From positions 2,356,001 through 2,420,000 of the forward strand of contig JAJGBQ010000005.1 in assembly GCA_022457065.1 (NCBI GenBank): a DNA stretch of 64,000 nt, given 5' to 3'. This DNA is from Curvularia sp. ZM96. Lineage: Eukaryota; Ascomycota; Dothideomycetes; Pleosporales; Pleosporaceae. A program made the position numbers and the translations under genes. Positions 55,196 through 64,000 of this stretch are shown piece after piece (position 1 is the first letter of the stretch; every line of letters begins with the position of its first letter). A model generated the notes under the pieces. That model was given only the letters and a program-made list of their open reading frames with translations. It was not told the DNA's origin and made no database searches.

Positions 55196-56449
55196 ATGGA
55201 GGCCACTCAAGATGCTGCCGCCGCACCAAACGCCTATGTCCGTGCCACCGAGACGGCCAAATATGTTCGCTCCCAACTACCCGAGGCTCTCCAAAACCCA
55301 AAAGTAACCATTGTGTGCGGTTCTGGCCTAGGCGGGCTTGCCGACACCATCGAGCCAGAGCCAAAGGTCGAGCTGGCCTATGGCACTATTCCCAACTTCC
55401 CGAAGAGCACAGGTGCATACAAGAAGCGAGCCTGACAAGTGGTGGATGCGGGGCGCTGACAAGTCTCACAGTTCAAGGACATGCTGGAAAGTTTGTGTTT
55501 GGCCATATCGGTCCCCAGAAGACTCCCGTTGCGCTGCTTGTTGGACGGGCACAGTGAGTCACTACCAATAAGAAGAACATTGTTTTGCGTAAACTTGGTA
55601 TTGATTTTCTTAGTTTCTATGAAGGACACTCAATGGACTTGGTCACATTCGCTACTCGAGTGTGCAAAGTGCTTGGTGTAGAAACCATGATTGGTACTGT
55701 AACATGCCAGGCAACAAGCCGGACTGGTTGGCTAACGACGAGCGTAGTCACGAACGCAGCTGGTGGTCTTAACCAGAATTACCGTGTGGGAGACATTGTG
55801 TGTCTAAACGACGTGCGTAAATCCTCTAGACCTCAAGACTCACCCTGACACTGTCTAGCACCTCAACATGGCTGGGCTCGTTGGTTTTCACCCCCTGCGT
55901 GGCCCCAACATTGATGAATTTGGTGTGCGTTTCCCGCCACTATCAGATGCGTATGATCTTGATTTAAGGAGACGAACACATAAAGCTTGGGTCGAGCTAG
56001 GCCTTGATAAGCAGCAGAGACGTCTGCACGAAGGCGTGTATGCATTCGTTGCAGGACCAACGTACGTTTTCGAGTTTTCTCAGTGGAAACCTCAACATGG
56101 TCATAGACATAGGCTAACATGTTGTAGTTACGAGACACGCGCAGAATGCCGGATGTTGCGCATGCTGGGCGCTGATGTCGTTGGCATGTCAACTGTCCCA
56201 GAGATCATCGTAGCAAGACACGCATCAATGCGCGTCCTTGCATTCAGTCTGGTCACAAACGTTGCTGTTCTTGAAGCAGGCTCTTGTGGAAACGATGCCG
56301 AGATTCAGGCCATGAGCAGGGCGCAACTGACCGAGCATCTCAGCCAAGGCAAGGCAAACCATGAAGAGGTGCTAGAGGCTGGACGGGAGGCGGCCAAAGA
56401 CATGCAGGCTCTGGTGAAGCAGATCCTTTCCGACCTGGAGGAGCAATAG
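55196..56449 (+). CDS. Purine nucleoside phosphorylase
   Basis: Six exons (55196-55412, 55472-55553, 55614-55693, 55748-55812, 55859-56061, 56128-56449) give 322 residues. The trimeric PNP fold is indicated by VTIVCGSGLGGLADTI (phosphate-binding loop), VQGHAGKFVFGHIG, GRAHFYEGHSMDLVTFATRV, VTNAAGGLNQNYRVGDIVCL, HLNMAGLVGFHPLRGPN, GPTYETRAECRML and GADVVGMSTVPEIIVARHA. It cleaves inosine and guanosine with phosphate to the base and ribose 1-phosphate in purine salvage. Every junction restores a conserved motif, so the model is firm. Introns are 46-66 nt. It is probably cytosolic, with divergent expression from RSM10. Confidence 0.95.
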
Positions 56450-56615
56450 AGGCGCTGCGGACAAGAAATAGCTGTCGACGAGGAAAATCCCGTCACGACG
56501 GCGAGATCTGGACTAGCATAGCATCAAGGCAGGCAAAACTAGCCTTGATGGTTCAAAAAAGAAAAAGAAACATAACCGTACTTGACAGTTACCGTGCAGA
56601 GTTGTGCCCATCCGC
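56450..56615. other. Convergent 3' region
   Basis: A short gap between PNP and FCF2 3' ends; nothing else seen. Confidence 0.4.
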
Positions 56616-57516
56616 TCAAGGCTTGACAATCTTTCCCTTGTTTCGCTTCGCTTTGAGGGCCTTGTAGTGAGCCTTCTTGCCGCTTGCCTTGGTCGTTTGG
56701 ATGTCCTGGTATTTGCGGTTGAAGCGACCACTGTCTTGCTCCTGGGCAATGACCTCCTCCAGCATAGTCTGCTTGCGCTCCTTGTTCTTGATACGGCTGC
56801 TGTAGAACTCGGTGGCGCCTTCAATGATGGTGCCGACCTGGGAGAAGGCGGGAACATCGCTCTTGGAGTTGTCCTTCTTGTAGTGGCGCTTGGGGTCGAG
56901 TACGCTACGCATCTTGAGGAGCTGCAGATCTCGGCGCAACTCTGGCGTCAAGTCGGTCTTGGGCATGTTGAACCATTGCGATCCAGCGGTTGCCTTCTTC
57001 TCCTGGAAACAAGCCGTTAGCATGTTGTTGCTGACAAGCTTCAAAGCAAAAGTGTCAAGTAGAAAAGTGCCTCAGTGTAACTATGAACTAATGGAGCCTC
57101 AGTAGCGCAGGAAGGCAACCAAGACGGCGCCCGAATCTGCTCAGCAAAAACATTTGGGATAGATATCATCAAAGGCATACAAATGCAACTGGGGGTGGGC
57201 GTACCTCTTGCTTTTGCTTCTTGACCTGTAGTGGATCCTCGATCTTCTTGATGCCATTAGCCAGAGCCACCTGGTTCTTGTCGACAAGCTTCGAGTGATC
57301 TAGACGGGTAATGCTGCCTTGAGTCTTTTCGTAAGTATCGGCGATTCGGCCTGGCGCCAGTTTGGGAAGCTTGAATGGGGCTTCGGTTCTCGCTGCAGGC
57401 TGCGCGGCTTTTGCGCGCATGCGCTCAGCAGCCTCATTGAGCAGCTGCCGTATCTGCTCGTCGGAGAGGTCCTCGTCCGAGTCGTCGACAAGGGGCTGGT
57501 GCGTTGGCAGCTCCAT
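56616..57516 (-). CDS. FCF2: Fcf2-type pre-rRNA processing factor
   Basis: Exons 57205-57516 and 56616-57002 give 232 residues. The N-terminal half is acidic then basic (DDSDEDLSDEQIRQLLNEAA). The C-terminal Fcf2 domain starts just after the splice site: GSQWFNMPKTDLTPELRRDL, QLLKMRSVLDPKRHYKKD, VGTIIEGATEFYSSRIKNKE. It ends with a very basic tail (KKAHYKALKAKRNKGKIVKP). Fcf2 is a nucleolar component of the small-subunit processome, needed for early cleavage of 35S pre-rRNA. The 202-nt intron is long for this region; donor GTACGC, acceptor TTTCCAG. Divergent from HAP5 over 1.2 kb. Confidence 0.92.
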
Positions 57517-58750
57517 GCTGGCGATGGCGGAAAGAAGATGGAAAATTTGGAGAAGCACTTTTTGAGAAGCTGGGTGCACGGGCCATGTCGGCAAAACCGA
57601 CGAACCATGCCAAGGCTAGACTGCAAGCGGCCAGGTTCAGGCACTCAGGCTGTGTGTACGTATGTAGTAAGTACAGTATGGCATTGATGATATGCATCCG
57701 GCTCCATCTGCATGCGAAAAATGTCTGCCCCTGGCGCCTCGGCCACGTCAAGTCGCGCACCACCGGGTCTGCCCTTATCAGCTTCATTCTGGCACGCGGT
57801 CGCGGTTTGGCAGATTGAACCATGACGCGTGCCTGCATACATGGTGGTGCGGTCGAGAAGAGTGAGGATGAACAACTCATCGCTGGCATGGCTGGATGCT
57901 CCCCCGGCCAATCGGGAGGCGTCGTCACGACCAATGGTTGCTGCGTGCCGCCCAGCCACGGTCGCGGCGAGGCCCAGCATTGCGCCTCTACAAGGCACGC
58001 AGTGTGATTGAGGCGGCAGCAGCAGCACGGCGTCGCTACTGTGCTGTCACTGCCATGGGCGCCGCGGGAGGGCGCGGTGCGACATGGGACAGGCCGCATA
58101 TAAGCATGCTTGGAGCGGCATGGCAGAGCCCTCTGCTGTGGAAGAATCGACCCGGCCGCGCAATTGATTGTTGCGTATGTAGCCTCAAAGAACAGAACGG
58201 CTTGGACCACGATTGTGTCTGACTACCTCTCTCCTCGCCATTTGTGCTCGAGTACTGTATACCGTACCTGGGTAACGTCGGGGCCCTTGCTTAGCCGTGG
58301 TTCGTCGACCCGTTGAAGCCCACCAACCAACCAAGCATCAAGTCCGCGACGATATACTCGGGCTGGAACTTGATTCGCCAGGCCCAAGCACAGGTCAGTC
58401 GCGTTTCCTGTTCACCGTCGCGGGTCGAGATGATTTTGTGCAATGGAAAGATGCTCATACACGATGCCAGGCCGCCCGCTGCAGCGCCTCGCGCCCCAAA
58501 AAACAGGCCTTCGCGTCTTCCCCGCGCCGTCTCTCTGCACCTCTGCCGGCCACTCAGACCGCACCTTTGACGCAATCCCGACCGCGCTCTCCTTCCACAA
58601 CGCGCCTACACAACCTCGCCCAACCACTCATTGCGCCCTGCGCACCTCTCCTCTGCATAGACCCGCCCTCGACGACTGACTTGCTTGCCCCGTCTCGTCC
58701 CCTCACGCCCCAGACACACGCGCACCCTGTCGCACTTGCGCAACCACGCC
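57517..58750. promoter_or_regulatory. Divergent promoter region, FCF2 / HAP5
   Basis: This 1.2-kb interval is between divergent genes. GC-rich parts give long contradictory frames (for example minus 57434-58210), none with a domain. The last ~150 bases before ATG 58751 are C/T-rich leader. Confidence 0.45.
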
Positions 58751-59880
58751 ATGGATCAGGTCAACCTCCAGAGCCACGGCCAGCAGAAGATGCGCCAGGC
58801 CACGGCTGCTCCTCGAAAATACGACGGCCAGCAGGGCAATCCGCTCTACGACCCCGCCAATGGCGGCCACTACGGTACGTTTCCATTGCTGCCCGGCCTC
58901 AGCTCTTGCTGTCGCATGCTCCGTCGATGCTTGTGCTAACGCAGTCCTCCAGGCGCATCCGCAGCTGTATGTCTCTCCTGCACGTCCGTGGCTGTCTCCA
59001 GCTTCCCGTCGCTGATATTTGGTCCAGATTGCCGCACAAAACCAAGCTCCCGATCCGCAGCTCTTCACTGGGTCCTGGCAGAATGTACGCGCTCGCATCT
59101 GCAGCCTCCATAGCTGCGACAAGCTGACACTGGCAGGTAAACCAAGGCCTTACGGGTAACTACCGCGACATTCTCAACACGTACTGGCAGCAGCAGGTAA
59201 CTAAGCTCGAAACCGACGAGCACGACTACAAGCTACACCAGCTTCCCCTCGCTCGCATCAAGAAGGTCATGAAGGCCGATCCCGAGGTCAAGATGATTTC
59301 TGCTGAAGCACCTATTCTGTTTGCAAAAGGATGTGATATCTTTATTACTGAGCTGACAATGCGTGCGTGGATCCACGCCGAGGAAAACAAGCGTCGCACC
59401 CTACAGCGCTCCGACATTGCCTCCGCACTGTCCAAGTCGGACATGTTTGACTTTCTTATCGATATCGTCCCTCGCGAAGAGGCGCATCCACACAAGAGGA
59501 GCGCGGGCCAAAACGCGGCCGTACAGTCGTCGGCGGCCGTCGTGCCCCCCGGTGGCATGCCCCAGCCTGTGCACGCCCAGCACCCCATGGCTCCTCCCGA
59601 CTATGGCATGAACCAGCACCTCGCCCAACAGGAAGATTACCGACAGCCGTCCATGTACCCCGGAGCGGTACAGGGCGACCCCAACGTGTATGCGCAACAG
59701 GGCATGTTTGACCCCAATGCCTACGGCCCGTACGGCGCCATGGGACAGCAGCCGCAGATGTACGCTGTTGGCCAACGCGGACCAGATCCAAACGCAGGTG
59801 ACCCTCAGGGCTTCGGTCGCTATGGCGAGGCTGACGCTGACGACGATGCCCAGGGCGAGCGAGTGGATGCGGACAACTAG
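58751..59880 (+). CDS. HAP5: CCAAT-binding factor subunit Hap5/HapE (NF-YC)
   Basis: Exons 58751-58874, 58953-58966, 59028-59084 and 59137-59880 give 312 residues. The histone-fold core (~100-175) is LPLARIKKVMKADPEVKMIS, AEAPILFAKGCDIFITELTM, RAWIHAEENKRRTLQRSDIA. It is preceded by GLTGNYRDILNTYWQQQVTK. This pairs with Hap3/HapC to form the H2A/H2B-like dimer that recruits Hap2 and binds CCAAT. In filamentous fungi it also binds HapX to control iron and redox responses. The C-terminal ~120 residues are Gln/Pro/Gly/Tyr-rich, and the N-terminus is Gln-rich. Exon 2 is a 14-nt microexon coding part of GASAA. All phases agree. Introns are 78, 61 and 52 nt. Confidence 0.94.
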
Positions 59881-60741
59881 TTGTTGGACGTATGCCTGAC
59901 CGAAACGGTCGTGTAGCGCCAATGTCGGTACGACAATTTGTGCTCTGCTATGAAATTGATCTTGGATATGGCGTTTTAGGTACGGTGTTTTGGGCACACG
60001 GCCGCGGAATGGCTAGGTATCATGAAAGGCGTCATAAGACGGTAGCACTTAATGGAGCGGCAATTAGCTTTGTTGTCAACATGTGATGCTTGTCCCGTAA
60101 CCGCACAACCAGTGAGGCTTGTTCTCCCAGCGTGATGATCCAGCAGGGTATGACGTTAGCAGCAAGCCCCGGTCCGTTCCGGCGACGACAGCAGACTGGA
60201 CAGGACCGAGGTCCTTGCTGGTGGACGACTACTACAACGATGCGCGGGTCTAAGGTCTTTGTACCTGCATTTTCTAGTGGCCTCCGTCCCATTCCGAAGA
60301 CTCGTAGCACCGAGGCTCGTCACATGCATGACTGGAAAGTGAGAGAGGAAACAGGCGTTTTCTATACAACATAGCACTCAATGTACCAAGTGTTTCATTG
60401 TGCATGAGGGATCCACGCGTGGACTGAGAGCCTCGTTACCAAGAACTGCATCTCCACGTACGAAACGAGGACGGTCGCGGAGTTTGTCCGACTACCCGAG
60501 AAAGCACTAGCATCGCCGTCCCAAGTGAGGTGAGGCGCGTCCCAGACTCCGCCCGGTACCCCGCCGCTACTGGCCCGTGCTTCACCCCACCTGCCCAGGG
60601 CCAACAGAACAGGTGCATAGTGCAGTTCTCACCCTACATCAAGCGCCCATTCTGTCTCTTCTTCTCTCACCGACTCTTCAATTGCTTCTCTCAGACTTCT
60701 CTCTTCTCAAAACACCCTTCTCTCATCAAATCACATTCAAA
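59881..60741. promoter_or_regulatory. HAP5 3' flank and MDH promoter
   Basis: The right end, 60650-60735, is a strongly pyrimidine-rich leader (TCTCTTCTTCTCTCACC and similar), frequent in highly expressed fungal genes, ending CATTCAAA before the MDH ATG. No gene seen in the rest. Confidence 0.5.
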
Positions 60742-62014
60742 ATGGTCAAGGCCGTCGTTGCTGGAGCTTCTGGAGGCATTGGACAGGTACGAGCCCGCGA
60801 GCACCGCAAAGGCTGCTAAACAACCATGGAAGCGCCCGACGATTGACCTGCAATAGCCCCTCTCTCTGCTCCTCAAGTCCTGCCAGCACGTTACTGAGCT
60901 CGCCCTCTACGATGTCGTAAACACCCCAGGTGTTGCTGCTGACCTGTCCCACATCTCGACCCCCGCGGTATGAGGTCTCGCCATGCATGCACATGACGAC
61001 ACTAATAGAGTTTTAGGTCGTAAAGGGCTACCTGCCCGCGGATAATGGCATGGAGCAGGCCTTGACTGGCGCTGACATCGTTGTCATTCCCGCTGGCATT
61101 CCTCGTAAGTTGATATACTCCATGGTCTGCAGGATAAACTAACAAGCCCACAGGCAAGCCTGGAATGACCCGTGACGACCTCTTCAAGATCAATGCTGGC
61201 ATTGTCAAGGGTCTCGTCGAGGGTGTCGCCAAGCACTGCCCCAAGGCTTTCCTTCTCATCATCTCCAACCCCGTCAACTCGACTGTTCCCATCGCCGCCG
61301 AGGTCCTCAAGAAGGCCAATGTCTTTGACCCCAAGAAGCTCTTCGGTGTCACAACTCTCGACGTCGTCCGTGCTGAGACCTTCGTCGCTGAGATCGTCGG
61401 CGAGAAGAACCCCGGCAACCTTACCATTCCCGTCATTGGTGGCCACTCTGGCGAGACTATTGTCCCACTGTTCAGCCAGGCCAAGCCTAGCGTAGATATC
61501 CCAGCTGAAAAGATGGATGCCCTTGTCAACCGTGTTCAGTTTGGCGGCGACGAGGTCGTCAAGGCAAAGGACGGTGCTGGCTCAGCTACACTCTCCATGG
61601 CCTACGCCGGATACCGGTAGGTTTTGTACGGCTGTGTTTGGAAATGACATAACTGACCATAGATAGATTCGCTGAGAAGGTCATCAAGGCCGCCAAGGGC
61701 GAGAAGGGCATTGTCGAGCCCAGCTTTGTCTACCTTCCAGGTGTCCAGGGCGGCGATGCGATTTCCAAGGCCACTGGAACCGAATTCTTCTCTGTTCCTA
61801 TCGAACTTGGCGTAAGTGACCTGAGATGGACCTGATCCCCTGTTATGTGTTATACCTGTACTGATTCTTGTAACAGCCCAGTGGTGCCGAGAAGGCCATC
61901 GACGTCGTCAGCAGCGCGAATGAACACGAGAAGAAGCTTCTCCAGGCCTGCTACAGCGGCCTGTCAGGCAACATCAGCAAGGGTGTTGAGTTCGTCCTCA
62001 ACCCTCCTCAGTAG
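60742..62014 (+). CDS. Malate dehydrogenase, cytosolic type
   Basis: Six exons (60742-60786, 60857-60967, 61017-61104, 61154-61616, 61667-61811, 61877-62014) give 329 residues. MVKAVVAGASGGIGQPLSLL is the NAD-binding loop at the very N-terminus, so there is no mitochondrial presequence. Substrate-binding arginines lie in GIPRKPGMTRDDL, with ISNPVNSTVPIAAEV and catalytic His in IGGHSGETIVPLF. TTLDVVRAETFVAEI supplies a further conserved Arg/Asp set. It interconverts malate and oxaloacetate with NAD in gluconeogenesis and redox shuttles. The C-terminus NPPQ is not a peroxisomal signal. Exon 4's splice (61617-61666) uses the second of two tandem ATAG acceptors; the first would break the frame. 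Dense introns in the 5' half are typical. Confidence 0.95.
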
Positions 62015-63014
62015 TGAGTACAAACAGATGCAAGCATGGATGTAACAAAGAGCTGACATGATTGCGCAGGATGACGATATACCTACTCGATGGATGGTGG
62101 GAGAAGGCCGCAAATGAAGAGACGTATGAGATACTTATGAATATATGCCATCAAGAGACGAAGAATGAACAAATTCATTGCCGTCCCAACAACCAGCTTG
62201 CATCCTGAGTTATAGCGTGATGACCTCGTGACGATCTCGTGATGAACGCTGTGTGGTCCCGAAAAGGAGTATGTTCATATAGGAAACAAGCTTTGATACA
62301 GCACCTCCTTTTGTTGAATTAGGAAAAAAAAAGCTATAAGATGAGATGATTCTACTCTATATGGATGAGTCCTAATGTAAGTGTACAAACACCTATAAAC
62401 AATCTGTTTGTACATGAGATGGATGCTGGAACTATCCAGAAACCGACACCTTTGCAGATATGATGCTACCTTCTCCTAGACGTGTGGCTCATATTCTCTG
62501 CTTACCTCAGTACTCGAGGACAGAAATGCCAGGCCGGGAAGGCAGACACATGGCACACTGGTGGCCACTTGAAAGAATTTTCTGTGTTGCAATGGTTATG
62601 AAAATATAAAGAAGCTTGACGATGCAGAGTAAGAAGCGGACTTGGAAGAGCGCGTGGTTTGTTTAGAGGGTGCGCCATGACAGTATGGACCCTTGCCGGA
62701 TGATCGACGGCGGTCCTAGACAGCCCACATGGAGCTCTAACGCCGACGTACCGCGCATTGTGCCTTGTAACTCTGATTTCACGCCCACAGCCAGATAACT
62801 CTCCTCCACTGATATCACACGACAACCGACACAGACGCAAACAGTCAGATACCCATTGTGGTCCAATTCTATCACCGATCTGCCCAGTCCACTATCCTCC
62901 AACACACACGCGCCCCTCATATCGCGCATTGCACATCGCAAACCAGCCAACAAGCTACATCCGTGGCAGTAAAAGCAGTACATCTCAAAAGATAAACAAC
63001 CCGCAGCCATCAAA
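62015..63014. other. Intergenic region, MDH 3' flank and TRS33 promoter
   Basis: About 1 kb. Near 62010-62070 a GTGAGT...GCGCAG pair could mark an intron in the MDH 3' untranslated region. An AT-rich stretch lies at 62270-62420. No gene seen. Confidence 0.4.
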
Positions 63015-63929
63015 ATGGCGCAAGCCAATCCTTCTGCGCCAAACGAAACCTCCACACCCTATGTCGACCCCACCTTCTCACTAGTCAACACATCATGTCT
63101 GGACCTGCTTCTCATTGAACTCGTACCCATGGCCTACCGCATAACCGCCGACCTCGCGGCGCGAGAAGAAGAATGGATACACGGCTCAGCCTCACCAGCC
63201 GCGAGACCAAAGCGCCTGTCCGGCTCGACGAGCAACGACGCTGCGAGCACGGTGGCAGGGACGGCAAGAGGCACAACCGAGGCTGGAGGGCACTTGGGCG
63301 GCGCCGCGACAGTCGACGAAGAAGAGAGTAGAGAAGCGGTTTTCCACCGACTGGAGGCGCTAGGATACAGAGTCGGTCTGGGAGTTGTAGAGCGGTATGT
63401 TTCCCCGCTTGTCTGTGTTATTCAAGCACGCACATATATATACCTCGAACAGAACACCACCACCCCACCCTTTCCTCCTCGGAACCAACCAACAAACTAA
63501 CCCATTGACTAACTCCTCTCCAGCTTCTCCCGCGACGCGCCCCGCCCCACGACCCCCCTCGACTGCATCAAATTCCTCTGCAAAGACCTCTGGACCCTCC
63601 TCTTCCGTAAACAAATCGACAACCTAAAAACCAACCACCGGGGCATCTACGTCCTGACCGACAACACCTTCAAGCCCCTCAGCCGCATGTCGTTTGACAC
63701 CAAAAAATACGACGCCGCTATGCAAGCTGCGCTTGTTGCACAAACGGGGGATCCGGCGCTGGGCAGAGACGCGAATAGTCAGGCGAGAGTGCAACCTTTT
63801 TTGTACTTTCCAGCGGGACTGATAAGGGGTTGTCTGGCTAGTTTGGGCATTCAGGCCAGTGTCACGGCGGAGAGTGCGGCGTTGCCGGCAGCAACGTTTC
63901 AAATTAGGACGATAGGGGCGAAGAGTTGA
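63015..63929 (+). CDS. TRS33: TRAPP complex subunit Trs33/TRAPPC6
   Basis: Exons 63015-63394 and 63524-63929 give 261 residues. The Bet3-like fold is shown by VNTSCLDLLLIELVPMAYRI, FHRLEALGYRVGLGVVERFS, CIKFLCKDLWTLLFRKQIDN, LKTNHRGIYVLTDNTFKPLS and FPAGLIRGCLASLGIQASVT. A Ser/Thr/Ala/Gly-rich insertion (~55-105) makes it longer than yeast or human proteins, as usual in filamentous fungi. TRAPP complexes tether vesicles at the Golgi and act as exchange factors for Ypt1/Rab1 and Ypt32/Rab11. Trs33 is a core adaptor subunit. The 129-nt intron has GTATGT donor, GACTAAC branch and TCCAG acceptor. Confidence 0.93.
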
Positions 63930-64000
63930 TACTGATGTTGGTGGTGGTAATGGAGTGGGAAGAGACATGATATGAGTCTTTGTTCAGCGGCATTTGCGTG

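Noticed and set aside
57434..58210. 258-codon minus-strand frame upstream of FCF2
   Set aside because: It overlaps the FCF2 first exon in another frame and has no recognisable domain; it is most likely a shadow frame.

Overview
The window is a gene-dense piece of nuclear DNA from a filamentous ascomycete. Short introns (mostly 46-80 nt) have GTNNGT-like donors, CTAAC/CTGAC branch points and YAG acceptors. The gene set includes PEX3, YOP1, RFX, TUP1, HAP5/HapE, trehalose phosphorylase, cytosolic malate dehydrogenase, a TRAPP Trs33 subunit, RSM10 and FCF2. Protein character and a TA-rich, degenerate island suggest a dothideomycete, probably Pleosporales. That placement is inference, not the result of a search. 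I joined exons by hand, checking codon phase, splice signals and family conservation, and give exon coordinates in each entry.

Layout. 0-4 kb: the 3' part of an F-box-type gene and a four-exon coiled-coil protein. 4-7.7 kb (minus): a GT8 glycosyltransferase and PEX3. 9.3-10.5 kb (minus): a regulator with only half of a zinc cluster. 12.3-16.6 kb: YOP1 and an RFX transcription factor, divergent. 17.6-19 kb (minus): a secreted GH5 glucanase with a GC-AG intron. 21.7-24 kb: a copper amine oxidase, followed by a TA-rich island (about 24.0-25.25 kb). 25.5-29.5 kb: a mitochondrial FAD-type carrier, a SEC72-like TPR protein and a flavin disulfide oxidoreductase. 30-39 kb: an accessory-looking stretch with a MARVEL protein, a Xi-class glutathione transferase, a BBE-like oxidase and a seven-helix rhodopsin-fold protein. 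40.8 kb: tRNA-Ala(AGC). 41.8-42.8 kb: a glycine-zipper/coiled-coil protein. 43.9-46.1 kb (minus): the corepressor TUP1/RcoA, divergent from trehalose phosphorylase (47.9-50.2 kb), which is followed by a cytosolic-type GH31 alpha-glycosidase (50.9-53.5 kb). 53.7-63.9 kb: housekeeping genes RSM10, PNP, FCF2, HAP5, MDH and TRS33.

How the genes relate. Most are independent housekeeping genes. The clearest functional neighbourhood is TUP1 (carbon-catabolite corepressor), trehalose phosphorylase and GH31, which would fit intracellular disaccharide use; any co-regulation is hypothesis. The oxidase, transferase and rhodopsin-like genes at 33-39 kb are not accompanied by a polyketide, peptide or terpene synthase, so I do not call a metabolite cluster.

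I found no CRISPR-like, phage-like or clearly new multi-gene system. The most unusual items are at gene-structure level: a GC-AG intron, a 14-nt microexon, paired splice acceptors, an in-frame stop-free intron, a donor overlapping a stop codon, a duplicated 3' tail, and the half zinc cluster.
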